Shown: positions 32,432 to 40,612, counted from the first letter of the stretch. The stretch: DNA of 64,000 bases from Hymenobacter swuensis DY53 (GCF_000576555.1 NZ_CP007145.1:124001-188000), one strand, 5' to 3'. Notes: generated by a model not told the origin, from the letters alone. Made by a program: numbers and translations.

Positions 32432-33358
32432 CTATTTCTTTTCCTGATTATTTGACCCCGCATCCTTGGCCGTAGCATCTTCTGGCTTGAAGATGCTGAA
32501 CCCAATACCTGCCGCAAACCAACGCTGTTTGTTGTACCGCCATGATGCGCTGCCTTCTCCTAAAATATCGGTTCCCAATAACGCCCCCAGTTGTAACCGC
32601 TCCCATTGATAGAGGAGGCACAAAGACGGAGTGATGGCAGCTTGTTCGCGATTTTCGGCTACCAAGCTGTTTTTGGGTGTCAGCGTTACGGAGGTAATAC
32701 CTATTCCAATCAGTAAGGAAAGTGAGTGCTCCGTGCGGCGGCCTGGGTGCCAACTGGCACCTCCCATACCGCTTAGCGTAATATCCTTGGTAAAGTCGCC
32801 GTTTTGCGGCCGAAATTTAAACGGCATGACCACCGCTCCGGCAGTAGGGGTAAATCTGGCTGCCAACACTGCGGCGCTTGCAGCAAGCTGGTCGGCGGAA
32901 ATCAGAAAGTATCGATCCAGCCCGGTAGCAGGGTCATAGTTGAGGGTATAATAATAGCTCTCATCTACCGATTCCTGTATGTCTGCTTTTGATATGGCTT
33001 TGCTATCCGACGTAGTTATTTTCTGCCCGTTCACATTATTCGTGGTGAATGAATCAGGGGCAATAGTGCGTATTCTTTTTGGCACCCCATTTAAAGGTGT
33101 CCATTCGGCAAACTCAATCAAGTAGTTATCTCCCGCGTCCTTTTTAGTATTGATTATTGTGAAATGTGCCCCGGCAGGTGCTGTGCGTAGCGGTTTCCCC
33201 GTTTTGTCACCATTTACGGCACACTCCTGCAGCTGTGTATCAGCTTTAAGGCGATACACCAACGGTATCGGATCTGCGGCAAACGCAGTTGAAGTGGCCA
33301 ATGCTAACAGTACGAGGCTCTTGAGCACAAGCAGACGGATGTAGGCTGAAACAGTCAT
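32432..33358 (-). CDS. Secreted protein with C-terminal beta-barrel-like region, unknown function
   Basis: A 308-residue exported protein (ATG 33358, signal peptide ending TSTAFA). The N-terminal half (LVYRLKADTQLQECAVNG, then FTIINTKKDAGDNYLIEFAEW) looks like a small SH3-like or beta-rich domain. The C-terminal half has amphipathic strands with alternating aromatic residues (HSLSLLIGIGITSVTL, LCLLYQWERLQLGALLG, WFAAGIGFSIFK) typical of an outer-membrane barrel. Base composition is lower in GC than its neighbours, which hints at acquisition. No family recognised. Confidence 0.65.
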   Translation of the reverse strand: MTVSAYIRLLVLKSLVLLALATSTAFAADPIPLVYRLKADTQLQECAVNGDKTGKPLRTAPAGAHFTIINTKKDAGDNYLIEFAEWTPLNGVPKRIRTIAPDSFTTNNVNGQKITTSDSKAISKADIQESVDESYYYTLNYDPATGLDRYFLISADQLAASAAVLAARFTPTAGAVVMPFKFRPQNGDFTKDITLSGMGGASWHPGRRTEHSLSLLIGIGITSVTLTPKNSLVAENREQAAITPSLCLLYQWERLQLGALLGTDILGEGSASWRYNKQRWFAAGIGFSIFKPEDATAKDAGSNNQEKK

Positions 33359-33549
33359 TGAGCGTAGTGTGTAGGATGTGGTATTTCGGCAATGAGTAAT
33401 GCTCTTAGGTTTCACCAGTTAAGCAAAGCAGTAGGGAACCAGCAAAAAGCCAGTGTTCTACTCTTACAGCAGCAGTTGAGCATGTGCTTCAGTTGTTGCA
33501 CCAAGATGCGCGACTATCTGCTGCGTGTTTAGCGTGCCACCACTGAACC

Positions 33550-34176
33550 TTACACGCCCACCCAGCCTTCCCGCATGGCCTGCACCACCAGCCCTACCAG
33601 CGTGCGGGCTCCGGTTTTCTGGAGCAGCGCCCGACGGTGACTTTCCACGGTGCGCACGCTCAGGCACAGCTGGTCGGCTATTTCCTGATTGCAATAGTCC
33701 TGTACCACTAGGCGCAGCACTTCCAGTTCGCGGCGACTGAAGGCCGTGGCTGGGGCCCCGGTACGTAGTGAGGCCGCGGTGCCGGCCGGGCTGACTCCGA
33801 GAAGATAGGGCGTAAGGACGGCTACCACCGCTCCCGGTACTACGTGACGGGGCAGCCACGCCAGCCATGGCCCCGCCTGAGTCAGGTACCGCCGCAAGGC
33901 CGGAGCTAGGCGCGGGCCCGTGAACAGCAGCAGCGGCTGGGTGCTCCGGATAGCCCGTAACTGGCTCAGGTACAAATCGGGCAGGCAGTCCAGCAGCTCG
34001 GCATCCAGAATGATCACGGCAAAGGGCCGCTGGTACAGCAGCTGCGGCACGCAACGGCTGTCCGTGGCCAGCGTAATGCCGATGCCCGGCCACGCCCCGC
34101 GTAGCATCCCTTCCAACCCTTGCCGATATAATGTGGGTGGTGCTACCAACAGCACCTCATGCGACGGGACATACAT
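33550..34176 (-). CDS. LuxR-family response regulator with degenerate receiver
   Basis: A 208-residue NarL/LuxR-type regulator. The C-terminal helix-turn-helix is clear: FSRRELEVLRLVVQDYCNQE, IADQLCLSVRTVESHRRALL, with the usual ending. The N-terminal domain has the receiver layout (VLLVAPPTLYRQGLEGML, then IILDAELLD with Asp about 58), but the acidic pair expected near residues 12-13 is replaced by Ala-Pro and the signal Lys is not evident, so phosphorylation is doubtful. Start ATG 34176 matches receiver alignment. An AT-rich tract precedes it. No kinase gene is adjacent. Confidence 0.85.
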   Translation of the reverse strand: MYVPSHEVLLVAPPTLYRQGLEGMLRGAWPGIGITLATDSRCVPQLLYQRPFAVIILDAELLDCLPDLYLSQLRAIRSTQPLLLFTGPRLAPALRRYLTQAGPWLAWLPRHVVPGAVVAVLTPYLLGVSPAGTAASLRTGAPATAFSRRELEVLRLVVQDYCNQEIADQLCLSVRTVESHRRALLQKTGARTLVGLVVQAMREGWVGV

Positions 34177-34289
34177 AGCCTCCTGACGTAAAATAAATAC
34201 GACACACTGTACTGGCCAGAACAAGCAATAGGAAGGAGAGGAGCCATATGAAGCAGCTCCAGGGTAGTAATAGCGCGAAGAGGAAGTAA

Positions 34290-34330
34290 ATATGCGTAAT
34301 TATTTATATATATAATATAAAATTTTTGAT
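34290..34330. promoter_or_regulatory. AT-rich tract upstream of the LuxR regulator
   Basis: About 40 bases of almost pure A/T (alternating TATATA within) in an otherwise GC-rich sequence, 115-155 bp before the regulator start. It could be a promoter upstream element or a flexible protein-binding site; no exact -7 consensus is present. Confidence 0.3.
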
Positions 34331-34398
34331 TCGCTGCCAAAGGAAGGCAAGTGGTGACAGCGGTTTGCTGGGACGGCCTTTTAAGTAGATACTAAAGT

Positions 34399-34442
34399 AA
34401 AAAAAGCCCGGCCGTAGTTTCGGAGGAAACCACAGCCGGGCT
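34399..34442 (-). terminator. Terminator of the SMP-30 gene
   Basis: Read on the minus strand, an eight-base GC stem (AGCCCGGC/GCCGGGCT) with an inner GTTTC/GAAAC stem is followed by seven T. It begins 22 bp after the stop of the SMP-30 gene. Confidence 0.85.
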
Positions 34443-34463
34443 GCTCGGTTTGGTGGTGCCTAC

Positions 34464-35393
34464 TTACTGCCCGCCGCGCACCCGCATGGGTAGCACGTAC
34501 ACGGCCTCGGAGGCGGTGATGAACAGCACGTCGCGCTTTTTGCCACCGAAGCATACGTTGGCGGTCCACTTCTCGGGAATGGCAATCTGCTCGATTTTCT
34601 GGCCGGCGGGGTTGTACACGGTTACGCCGTTGCCGGTGAGGTACACGTTGCCTTGGTTGTCGATGGTCATGCCGTCGGAGCCCTGCTCCACGAATAGCTG
34701 CCGGTTCTTCAGCTGGCCATTGGGCCCAATCTGGTAGCGGTAAGTTTTGTTGGCCCCGATGTCGGCCACGTACAGCAGCTTGCCGTCGGGGGTGCCGATG
34801 ATGCCGTTGGGCTGCTGCAGCTTATCGTCGGCCACTACGGGCTGGATTGCGCCGGCAGGCAGGTAGTATACGTGCTGGCCGCCCAGGGCCGGGTCGGGCT
34901 GCTGGCGCGTCCAGTAGGGGCGCTGGTAGTAGGGGTCGGTGAAGTACAGGCCGCCGGTTTTGGGCTGCACCCACAGGTCGTTGGGGCCGTTGAGGATGCG
35001 GCCCTGCACGTCTTTCAGCAGCACCGTCACTTTGCCATCGGGCGTCACTGACCAGAGCTGGTTGTGCTCATCGGCGCAGGCCAGCAGGTTGCCTTTGCGG
35101 TCGAAGTACAGGCCATTGGAGCGGCCCGCCTGTTCCAGGAAAACCGAAAGCTGACCATCGGTACTGTACTTCCAGATCTTGTTATTGGGCTGATCGGTGA
35201 AGAATACGTTGCCGGCCTTATCTATGGCTGGGCCTTCGGTAAAGCTGAACTGCCGCGACACCAGCCGGGGTGTGGCTTCGGGAGCCAGAATAGCGCTTAC
35301 GGTCGGTGCCTGGGCCGCTGCGGGTGCTGGCAGAAGGGGAGCAAACAGCGTCAGGCTAAGGACTCCTGCTAGCAGAAAAGAACGATTCGTCAT
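34464..35393 (-). CDS. SMP-30/gluconolactonase family protein, exported
   Basis: A 309-residue six-bladed beta-propeller lactonase with a signal peptide (MTNRSFLLAG... ending PAAAQA). Metal-site and active-site residues of the SMP-30 family are visible: Glu 53 in FTEGPA, Asn 138 in LNGPNDLW, Asn in QPNGIIGT (about 196) and Asp 240 in GSDGMTID. Typical substrates are sugar lactones such as gluconolactone. ATG 35393 sets the signal peptide; the longer frame upstream crosses into trehalase. It is divergent from the periplasmic trehalase gene, which suggests a shared sugar-related control region. Confidence 0.92.
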   Translation of the reverse strand: MTNRSFLLAGVLSLTLFAPLLPAPAAAQAPTVSAILAPEATPRLVSRQFSFTEGPAIDKAGNVFFTDQPNNKIWKYSTDGQLSVFLEQAGRSNGLYFDRKGNLLACADEHNQLWSVTPDGKVTVLLKDVQGRILNGPNDLWVQPKTGGLYFTDPYYQRPYWTRQQPDPALGGQHVYYLPAGAIQPVVADDKLQQPNGIIGTPDGKLLYVADIGANKTYRYQIGPNGQLKNRQLFVEQGSDGMTIDNQGNVYLTGNGVTVYNPAGQKIEQIAIPEKWTANVCFGGKKRDVLFITASEAVYVLPMRVRGGQ

Positions 35394-35535
35394 TGGAAAA
35401 CAGGAAAAAATACGGCCACCGTGGCCTGCGAATATACCCAGGACGGAACGGAGCCGTAGTAGCTGCACGTTCCTTCCCCACATTTCTCTAAATTCCGACG
35501 CAGCTCGTGCGGTTGCGCTTCCTCTGTTGGCCGAT

Positions 35536-37119
35536 ATGCTGAAAAATCTGCTCCCGCTGTGCCTGTGTCTGAGCGTGGCCAATGGGCTGTTGGCGCAAAC
35601 TGCGTCTTCGGCTTCGCCCCGCCAGCTGTTTCCCGGCTTGTTTGAGGCCGTGCAGCTCCAGCGTGTCTTTCCCGACAACAAGACATTCGTGGATGCTGAG
35701 CCGCGCGACCAGCCGGCCGTGATTCTGGCGGCCTACGAGCAGATGCACCGGCAGCCGGGCTTTAATCTGAAGCAGTTTGTGGAGGCTTATTTCCGTCTGC
35801 CGTCTGCCAATGGCCCCACCTACCGCACCCACGTGCAGGCCGGCCTGCGCCACCACCTCGATACGCTCTGGACGGTGCTGCAGCGGCCGGGCCAGGACTC
35901 GGTGGGGAAATACGCCTCTCTGCTGCCGCTGCCTCACGCCTACGTAGTGCCCGGCGGCCGTTTTCGGGAGGTATATTACTGGGATTCGTACTTCACCATG
36001 CTGGGGCTGCGGGCCAGCAACCGCCCGGAGCTGATCCGGGGAATGGTAGACAACTTCGCCTATCTGATTAGCCGCTACGGCTTCGTGCCGAACGGTAACC
36101 GCACGTACTACCTCACCCGCTCCCAGCCGCCCTTTTTCGGGCGCATGGTGGAGCTGCTGGCCCAAAATCAGGGCGGCGACGCGGCGCGCCTGCGCTACCA
36201 CGCGGCCGTACTGCGCGAATACCAGTTCTGGATGGCCGCCGCCGACTCCGTAGCGCCCGGCCTAGCCCGCCGCAGCGTGGTGCGCCTGCCCGATGGCACC
36301 GCCCTCAACCGCTACTGGGACCAGAGCACTGAGCCCCGCGAGGAATCGTACCAGGAGGACGTAGCCGCCGCCGGCCGCACCACGCGCCCGACCGCCGACT
36401 TCTATCGGGATATTCGCGCTGCCGCCGCCTCGGGCTGGGACTTCAGCAGCCGCTGGTTTCTGCCGGGCCAGGGGCTGGAATCCATTCGCACTACCCAGCT
36501 GATTCCCGTTGATCTGAACTGCTTGCTCTATGAAGTGGAGCTGCAACTAGCCTACACCAGTCGCCTGCGCGGCGAAAAACCCGCCGCCGTTGCTCTTGAA
36601 AAGCAGGCCGCCGCCCGCCGCAAAGCCTTGCTGCAATACTGCTGGGACGGCAAAACCAACTGGTTTGTGGATTACGACTGGACGCGCCGCCAACCTGCCC
36701 CGGTGCGTACCCTGGCGGGGCTGTATCCGCTGACGGTAGGCATTGCCAGTACCGTCCAGGCCCGGCAGGTAGCCGAGGGGCTGCAGCGGGAGTTTCTGCG
36801 GCCGGGCGGTCTGGTAACTACACTGGCTACTACCGGACAGCAGTGGGACGCGCCCAACGCCTGGGCTCCGCTGCAGTGGATGGCCGTGGAGGGCCTCAGG
36901 AAATACGGTCAGCAGGAGCTGGCGCAAACCATCGTCACCCGTTGGGTATCCCTGAATGAGCAGGTGTTCCAGCAAACGGGCAAGCTGATGGAGAAATACA
37001 ACGTGCAGAACCCCAGTGCGCTGGGCGGCGGTGGTGAATACCCCTTGCAGGATGGCTTCGGCTGGACCAACGGCGTGCTGCTCGACTTCCTGAACTCAGC
37101 CGCCAGGACGAAGCAGTGA
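35536..37119 (+). CDS. treA: Periplasmic trehalase (GH37)
   Basis: A 527-residue alpha,alpha-trehalase that splits trehalose to two glucoses, exported by a signal peptide (MLKNLLPLCLCLSVANGLLAQ). GH37 signature 1 PGGRFREVYYWDSY is at 139-152 and signature 2 QWDAPNAWAP at 436-445. The catalytic acid Asp 302 lies in SGWDFSSRW and the base Glu 501 in GGGGEYPLQDGFGW. The ATG at 35536 starts the signal peptide; the open frame upstream is the shadow of the SMP-30 gene. A hairpin terminator follows. Confidence 0.96.
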   Translation: MLKNLLPLCLCLSVANGLLAQTASSASPRQLFPGLFEAVQLQRVFPDNKTFVDAEPRDQPAVILAAYEQMHRQPGFNLKQFVEAYFRLPSANGPTYRTHVQAGLRHHLDTLWTVLQRPGQDSVGKYASLLPLPHAYVVPGGRFREVYYWDSYFTMLGLRASNRPELIRGMVDNFAYLISRYGFVPNGNRTYYLTRSQPPFFGRMVELLAQNQGGDAARLRYHAAVLREYQFWMAAADSVAPGLARRSVVRLPDGTALNRYWDQSTEPREESYQEDVAAAGRTTRPTADFYRDIRAAAASGWDFSSRWFLPGQGLESIRTTQLIPVDLNCLLYEVELQLAYTSRLRGEKPAAVALEKQAAARRKALLQYCWDGKTNWFVDYDWTRRQPAPVRTLAGLYPLTVGIASTVQARQVAEGLQREFLRPGGLVTTLATTGQQWDAPNAWAPLQWMAVEGLRKYGQQELAQTIVTRWVSLNEQVFQQTGKLMEKYNVQNPSALGGGGEYPLQDGFGWTNGVLLDFLNSAARTKQ

Positions 37120-37142
37120 TGATACGCTGGGCAGTACAGTAA

Positions 37143-37202
37143 AACGGCGCGTAGCTTCCGGATTGCCTTCAGGAGAAGACAACCCGGAAGCTACACGCCG
37201 TT
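37143..37202. terminator. Bidirectional hairpin after treA
   Basis: Nineteen-base arms (AACGGCGCGTAGCTTCCGG and near-complement, one G-T pair) around a 22-base loop, 24 bp after the treA stop and facing a convergent small gene. Confidence 0.7.
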
Positions 37203-37246
37203 AGTAGCTGCTGTGCTAAGTTCGGAGGGAAACGGCGTAGCCGCTG

Positions 37247-37441
37247 CTAACGAAATATCTCGTTGCGACGAATGGCTTTGGCATAGGAGGTTTCTGTGGG
37301 GCGCTTCCCAAAGATTTTCAGCCCTTTCTTCTTCTTAGGCGAGCTGATTGTTTTGGCTGGGTCGGGGCTGGCTACGGCCATTTCGGGGGCTAGTAAGCCA
37401 GCTGCACCAGCCAGTAGCAGAAAAGTAGCTAACGATTTCAT
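37247..37441 (-). CDS. Small exported basic protein A
   Basis: A 64-residue protein with a signal peptide (MKSLATFLLLAGAAGLLAPE, cleavage near AVASP) and a mature region of about 40 residues that is strongly basic (SSPKKKKGLKIFGKR). Similar in size and layout to the next gene on the same strand (gap 34 bp). No family recognised. The frame extends 45 codons upstream, but that part overlaps the next gene and lacks support. Confidence 0.6.
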   Translation of the reverse strand: MKSLATFLLLAGAAGLLAPEMAVASPDPAKTISSPKKKKGLKIFGKRPTETSYAKAIRRNEIFR

Positions 37442-37475
37442 AGGTAGGAATACTTGAAGTGGTGGAACAAGGCGG

Positions 37476-37682
37476 TTAGCGCCGATGGGCGCGAAGCCGG
37501 CGGTAGGCCGGCCGGCGCTTTTTGCGCTTAAGCCAGCCAGTGGATGCTCCTTCAGTAGCAGAGGATACTGTGGCAATGCCGGTAGCCACGGGCTGTACTA
37601 CATCAGGGCTGCTGATTTCAGCCACAACATCAGTTGCGACGAACAGGGACACGAACAGGAGGGAGAGGAAAGATGCTCTCAT
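37476..37682 (-). CDS. Small exported basic protein B
   Basis: A 68-residue protein with a signal peptide (MRASFLSLLFVSLFVATDVVA) and a mature part beginning EISSPDVVQP and ending in the basic tail WLKRKKRRPAYRRLRAHRR. The Arg/Lys-rich end suggests binding to nucleic acid, phosphate-rich surface polymer or membrane; nothing further can be read. Adjacent small gene 37247 has the same plan, and the two are probably co-transcribed. Confidence 0.6.
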   Translation of the reverse strand: MRASFLSLLFVSLFVATDVVAEISSPDVVQPVATGIATVSSATEGASTGWLKRKKRRPAYRRLRAHRR

Positions 37683-37765
37683 ACAAATAGGGCCGGTTTT
37701 GGTTGCGAGTGTGCAAGTATAAGTTAAAATTATTATTGTTAAAATTATAAAGATAAATAATGCAC

Positions 37766-37796
37766 AAAAAAACCCCTCCTTAGTACAGGAGAGGTT
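37766..37796 (-). terminator. Terminator of the 37825 gene
   Basis: On the minus strand, AACCTCTCCT pairs with AGGAGGGGTT across a six-base loop and is followed by seven T. It begins 29 bp after the stop of the 84-residue membrane-protein gene. Confidence 0.8.
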
Positions 37797-37824
37797 CTTA
37801 GAAACGCAGTCTGAGTAGCGTAGC

Positions 37825-38079
37825 CTATTGCTCGTCGGTGGAAGCTTCGGCGGCTTTAGCGGCGGCAAACACCGCAATACCGGCTACTACGGCAATACCT
37901 ACTATAAGCTGAGTAGTGGTGAAACGCTGTGAGGCTTTGCGCAGTAGTGCGCTACCGTTTTTCAGCAGATCATCCAACTGATCCTGTTCGCCCTTAAACA
38001 CTTTGTAGGCACTTTGCAGGGTGTTGATAATGTCTTCAGGAACGATTTTTTCGACTTCTTGGGAGAGTTGGCTGCTCAT
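37825..38079 (-). CDS. Small protein with C-terminal membrane anchor
   Basis: An 84-residue protein with an amphipathic helical N-terminal half (VPEDIINTLQSAYKVFKGEQ) and one membrane helix near the C-terminus (about 57-76, LIVGIAVVAGIAVFAAAKAA), ending EASTDEQ. It may be a tail-anchored inner-membrane protein of the kind seen in stress-linked Bacteroidetes clusters; no family recognised. It has its own terminator and precedes the small exported-protein genes on the same strand. Confidence 0.65.
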   Translation of the reverse strand: MSSQLSQEVEKIVPEDIINTLQSAYKVFKGEQDQLDDLLKNGSALLRKASQRFTTTQLIVGIAVVAGIAVFAAAKAAEASTDEQ

Positions 38080-38304
38080 AACGGAAAGGCAGAGGGAGTG
38101 AGAAAACTAATAACCGGCCGCCAGTTGCGGCACCGCAGGAACTGTACGGAAGCCGGCCGATTTTTGATACAGATAAACGCCCGGTCAATACGAGGTCCAG
38201 CAAAGCCGCTGCGGTGTTAAGGGGGAGTAGGCCACCAGCGGCAGCGGAGCCAGAGTGCCTTTGGGGCTATTTGCGGCGGCTATACCAGCAGAACGCAACG
38301 GACG

Positions 38305-38335
38305 AAAAAGCCCCGCCGAAATTCGGCGGGGCTTT
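38305..38335 (-). terminator. Terminator of the anti-sigma/protease gene
   Basis: On the minus strand, 14-base perfect arms (AAAGCCCCGCCGAA and complement) with a single-base centre are followed by TTTTTCG, 24 bp after the stop. Confidence 0.9.
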
Positions 38336-38358
38336 GGGGGGCTTGCAGGTACAAGTGC

Positions 38359-39549
38359 TTACTCGTACACTTTCACTACAAATACATAATCCTGCAGCTT
38401 GCGGATCTGCTGGGGGCGGGAAGTGCCGGCCAGCTGGTTGGTGCGGGGCATGTTGTACGGCTTGCCTGCATGGGCCGTACCCAGCGAGTCGACCAGCCGC
38501 ATCAGATAGGAGGACTTAGTTGCAAAGGCGGCACTCTGCACATCCATCTGCCGGCCACTAATAATGCCGATAAGGTTGCCCCGATCATCCAGCAGCGGAC
38601 CGCCCGAGTTGCCCGGGTTCACCGGAATACTGATCTGGTAGAACCCCGTATCACCTTCGAAGCCTGAGCGGGCGCTCAAAGAGCCATCATTGAACACCAA
38701 GTCTTCACGTGGGTAACCCAGCGTGTACACCCGCTCGCCCAGGTCCGACTGGCCCCGCTTAAACGAGTAGGGCAACCTGCCGAAGCCTTTGAACGACTTG
38801 TCCTTGATTTGTAGGATAGCCAGGTCGTGGGCCACGTCGGTAAAGACCGGCTCGGCCCGGAACCGCTGCCGGTCCCGGCTTTCAATCAGCAGCGAATCGG
38901 CCCCCTGAATGACGTGGTAGCTGGTAACCAGATACCCATCAGCCGTGAGAGCAAAGCCGGTGCCGCTGAATTTGCCTGGGTTGGATTTCTCGGGCGTAGA
39001 CACATCCATCTGATTGAGGGCGCGGTTCATGGTCCGCTGGTTGCGCTTGATGCGCTCCACTTCCCGGCGCAGCACCGTGTAGCCGTACAAGGAGGGTTTC
39101 TGAGCTGCCCGGTACATTTCCAGGCCCAGCAGGGTAGTGAATACGGCCAGCACGGCTACGGCGGCAGCTACCATCATGGTAGCCCGGTGTCCGTGCCAGA
39201 AGGCGCGTAGCTTTTCCTCAGTGCGCGAAATGCGTAGCATGGGGCGGGGCGCGCGGCCGGTCGCAAATTGCTCGTGGCGCTCATCTTCCTCGGCTACTTT
39301 GGCCAAGGGCGTGAGCTGTACCGCCCGCTCCGTTTCCATGTCGGCGTGAATGGCGTGGAGCTTGCGGCGCAGGGCCAGCCGGCGGCCGTAGGCCGTGAGC
39401 GTGCCCGTTACTTCCTCAAACTCCTGGAGTCGGCGCGCCAGCTCCGGGTCGGCGGCGAGCCGGTGCTCCAGGGTGGCGCGCTCCTCTCCGGCCAGCCCGC
39501 CAGAGCGGTAGGCATCAAATAAAGCGTAATAGTCGGCTTCGGTTTTCAT
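38359..39549 (-). CDS. Membrane protein: anti-sigma-like N-terminus fused to trypsin-like serine protease
   Basis: A 396-residue protein. Residues 1-55 (YYALFDAYRSGGLAGEERAT, then LAADPELARRLQEFEEV) match the start of Bacteroidetes anti-sigma factors (short helix, ExxxxFExxLxxDPELxxxL). A cytoplasmic stretch leads to one membrane helix (about 123-143), then a short coiled coil and a trypsin-like domain (about 190-360). The triad is complete: His 212 in TSYHVIQ, Asp 242 in AHDLAIL, Ser 315 in GNSGGPL. No PDZ domain is present, unlike DegP. With this topology the protease lies in the periplasm. The gene follows the ECF sigma gene on the same strand (gap 112 bp), so it is probably its membrane anti-sigma factor. 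Function as such is inferred. Confidence 0.85.
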   Translation of the reverse strand: MKTEADYYALFDAYRSGGLAGEERATLEHRLAADPELARRLQEFEEVTGTLTAYGRRLALRRKLHAIHADMETERAVQLTPLAKVAEEDERHEQFATGRAPRPMLRISRTEEKLRAFWHGHRATMMVAAAVAVLAVFTTLLGLEMYRAAQKPSLYGYTVLRREVERIKRNQRTMNRALNQMDVSTPEKSNPGKFSGTGFALTADGYLVTSYHVIQGADSLLIESRDRQRFRAEPVFTDVAHDLAILQIKDKSFKGFGRLPYSFKRGQSDLGERVYTLGYPREDLVFNDGSLSARSGFEGDTGFYQISIPVNPGNSGGPLLDDRGNLIGIISGRQMDVQSAAFATKSSYLMRLVDSLGTAHAGKPYNMPRTNQLAGTSRPQQIRKLQDYVFVVKVYE

Positions 39550-39555
39550 TGCTTA

Positions 39556-39645
39556 TCTAGAAGTAAGACAGGAGAAGTGAGATAGGAGACGATGTTCAAG
39601 CTGCTTTAATGGCCGCAAAAACAGAGTTTCACATCTCCTATCTCA
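39556..39645. repeat. Purine-rich spacer repeat, copy 2, with inverted repeat
   Basis: Contains TCTAGAAGTAAGACAGGAGA, then TGAGATAGGAGA (39579-39590), which recurs inverted at 39634-39645. It lies between the sigma-factor stop and the protease start. The purine-rich half resembles the spacer at 26442. Confidence 0.4.
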
Positions 39646-39661
39646 TTATCTTATGTCTATA

Positions 39662-40243
39662 CTATGTCTGTTCCTGATACTGATTGAAAAAGAGCTTTTT
39701 CAACCGTACTAGGCACTTATATTTCTGATTCTTGGCGTTGTCGGCATTGGTATAACCGAACTCAGCCGTGAGCTGCTGCATCGACTTGTCGAGCAGGTAA
39801 AAGCCTTCTAAAAGCGAGCGGCAGGGCTCCCCGATGCGGTCCAGAGCCTGGGCCATGGTGCCCAGCTGCCTGTCCCGTTCCTCAGCCAGCTCTAGGTCAG
39901 CTTCGGCTCCGGTTTCGAGGTAAGGCTCGTGGTCATCGAGGCGGCCGCCGAAACGGGTTTTCTCGGTGAGCCGCTTGAGCCACAGGCGTCGGCACACGGC
40001 ATAGAGGTAGGTTTTGATCTGGCAGCTAAGCTCCAGGGAGCCGTCGCGGACCTTTTCATAGAATACCATCACGCCCTCCTGGTACACATCCTTGGCTTCG
40101 TCCTCCGTCCCGCTGTTCTGCAGGATGTAGTGCGAAATCATGGGAAAGTGTAGACGGTAGAGCTGCGCCAGCGCCCGGTCGTCGTCGCGGCGGATGGCCG
40201 CCACAAACTCCTCGTCGGTGTAGGAAGGTTGTCCCTTACCCAT
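39662..40243 (-). CDS. RNA polymerase sigma factor, sigma-70 ECF-like
   Basis: A 193-residue ECF-type sigma factor. Region 2 reads ALAQLYRLHFPMISHYIL to DVYQEGVMVFYEKVRDG and IKTYLYAVCRRLWLKRL. Region 4 is LLEGFYLLDKSMQQLTAEFG then NQKYKCLVRLKKLFF, the latter more divergent (TNADNAKNQKYKC) than a standard ECF, as in several Bacteroidetes groups. It is followed by the anti-sigma/protease gene, which suggests control by a membrane signal. Target promoters are not visible. Confidence 0.92.
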   Translation of the reverse strand: MGKGQPSYTDEEFVAAIRRDDDRALAQLYRLHFPMISHYILQNSGTEDEAKDVYQEGVMVFYEKVRDGSLELSCQIKTYLYAVCRRLWLKRLTEKTRFGGRLDDHEPYLETGAEADLELAEERDRQLGTMAQALDRIGEPCRSLLEGFYLLDKSMQQLTAEFGYTNADNAKNQKYKCLVRLKKLFFNQYQEQT

Positions 40244-40378
40244 TCGCTTTGGGGGTTAATACGTGGTGCCCGGTGCGGTAACCCACCGAAAAAATATATT
40301 TCCCGCATGGGTTACCAATTTCATTTGCCGGTATGAAGGGCGTTTTTCGGACAAAATTTTTCAAACCTACCAATCAAA

Positions 40379-40612
40379 ATGAAGAACCTCATCAAGGTAT
40401 CCGCTCTGGCCGTTGTTTTCGCTGCTACCCTCGTTTCTTGCGGCGAGAAGAAAGTAGAAGAAACCACCACTTCTACCGAAGCTACTTCGACGGAAGCTGC
40501 TGCTCCTGCTACTACGGACACCACCGTTGTTGTAGCTGACACTACGGCTGCTGCTGCTCCGGCTGCTACCACCACGGAAGCTACCACCACTACCACCACC
40601 GAAGTTAAGTAA
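40379..40612 (+). CDS. Small Thr/Ala-rich lipoprotein
   Basis: A 77-residue lipoprotein (MKNLIKVSALAVVFAATLVSC, Cys 21). After CGEKKVEE the mature protein consists almost only of Thr, Ala, Glu, Ser and Val (TEATSTEAAAPATTDT), a low-complexity, probably disordered surface tail that could be glycosylated. An intrinsic terminator follows. It is divergent from the sigma-factor gene across 135 bp. Confidence 0.75.
   Translation: MKNLIKVSALAVVFAATLVSCGEKKVEETTTSTEATSTEAAAPATTDTTVVVADTTAAAAPAATTTEATTTTTTEVK

Noticed and set aside
39662..40243. Sigma-54 control of the ECF sigma or neighbouring genes
   Set aside because: No GG-N10-GC type -24/-12 promoter was convincingly found near any gene in this window, so regulation by the sigma-54 encoded here is not claimed.
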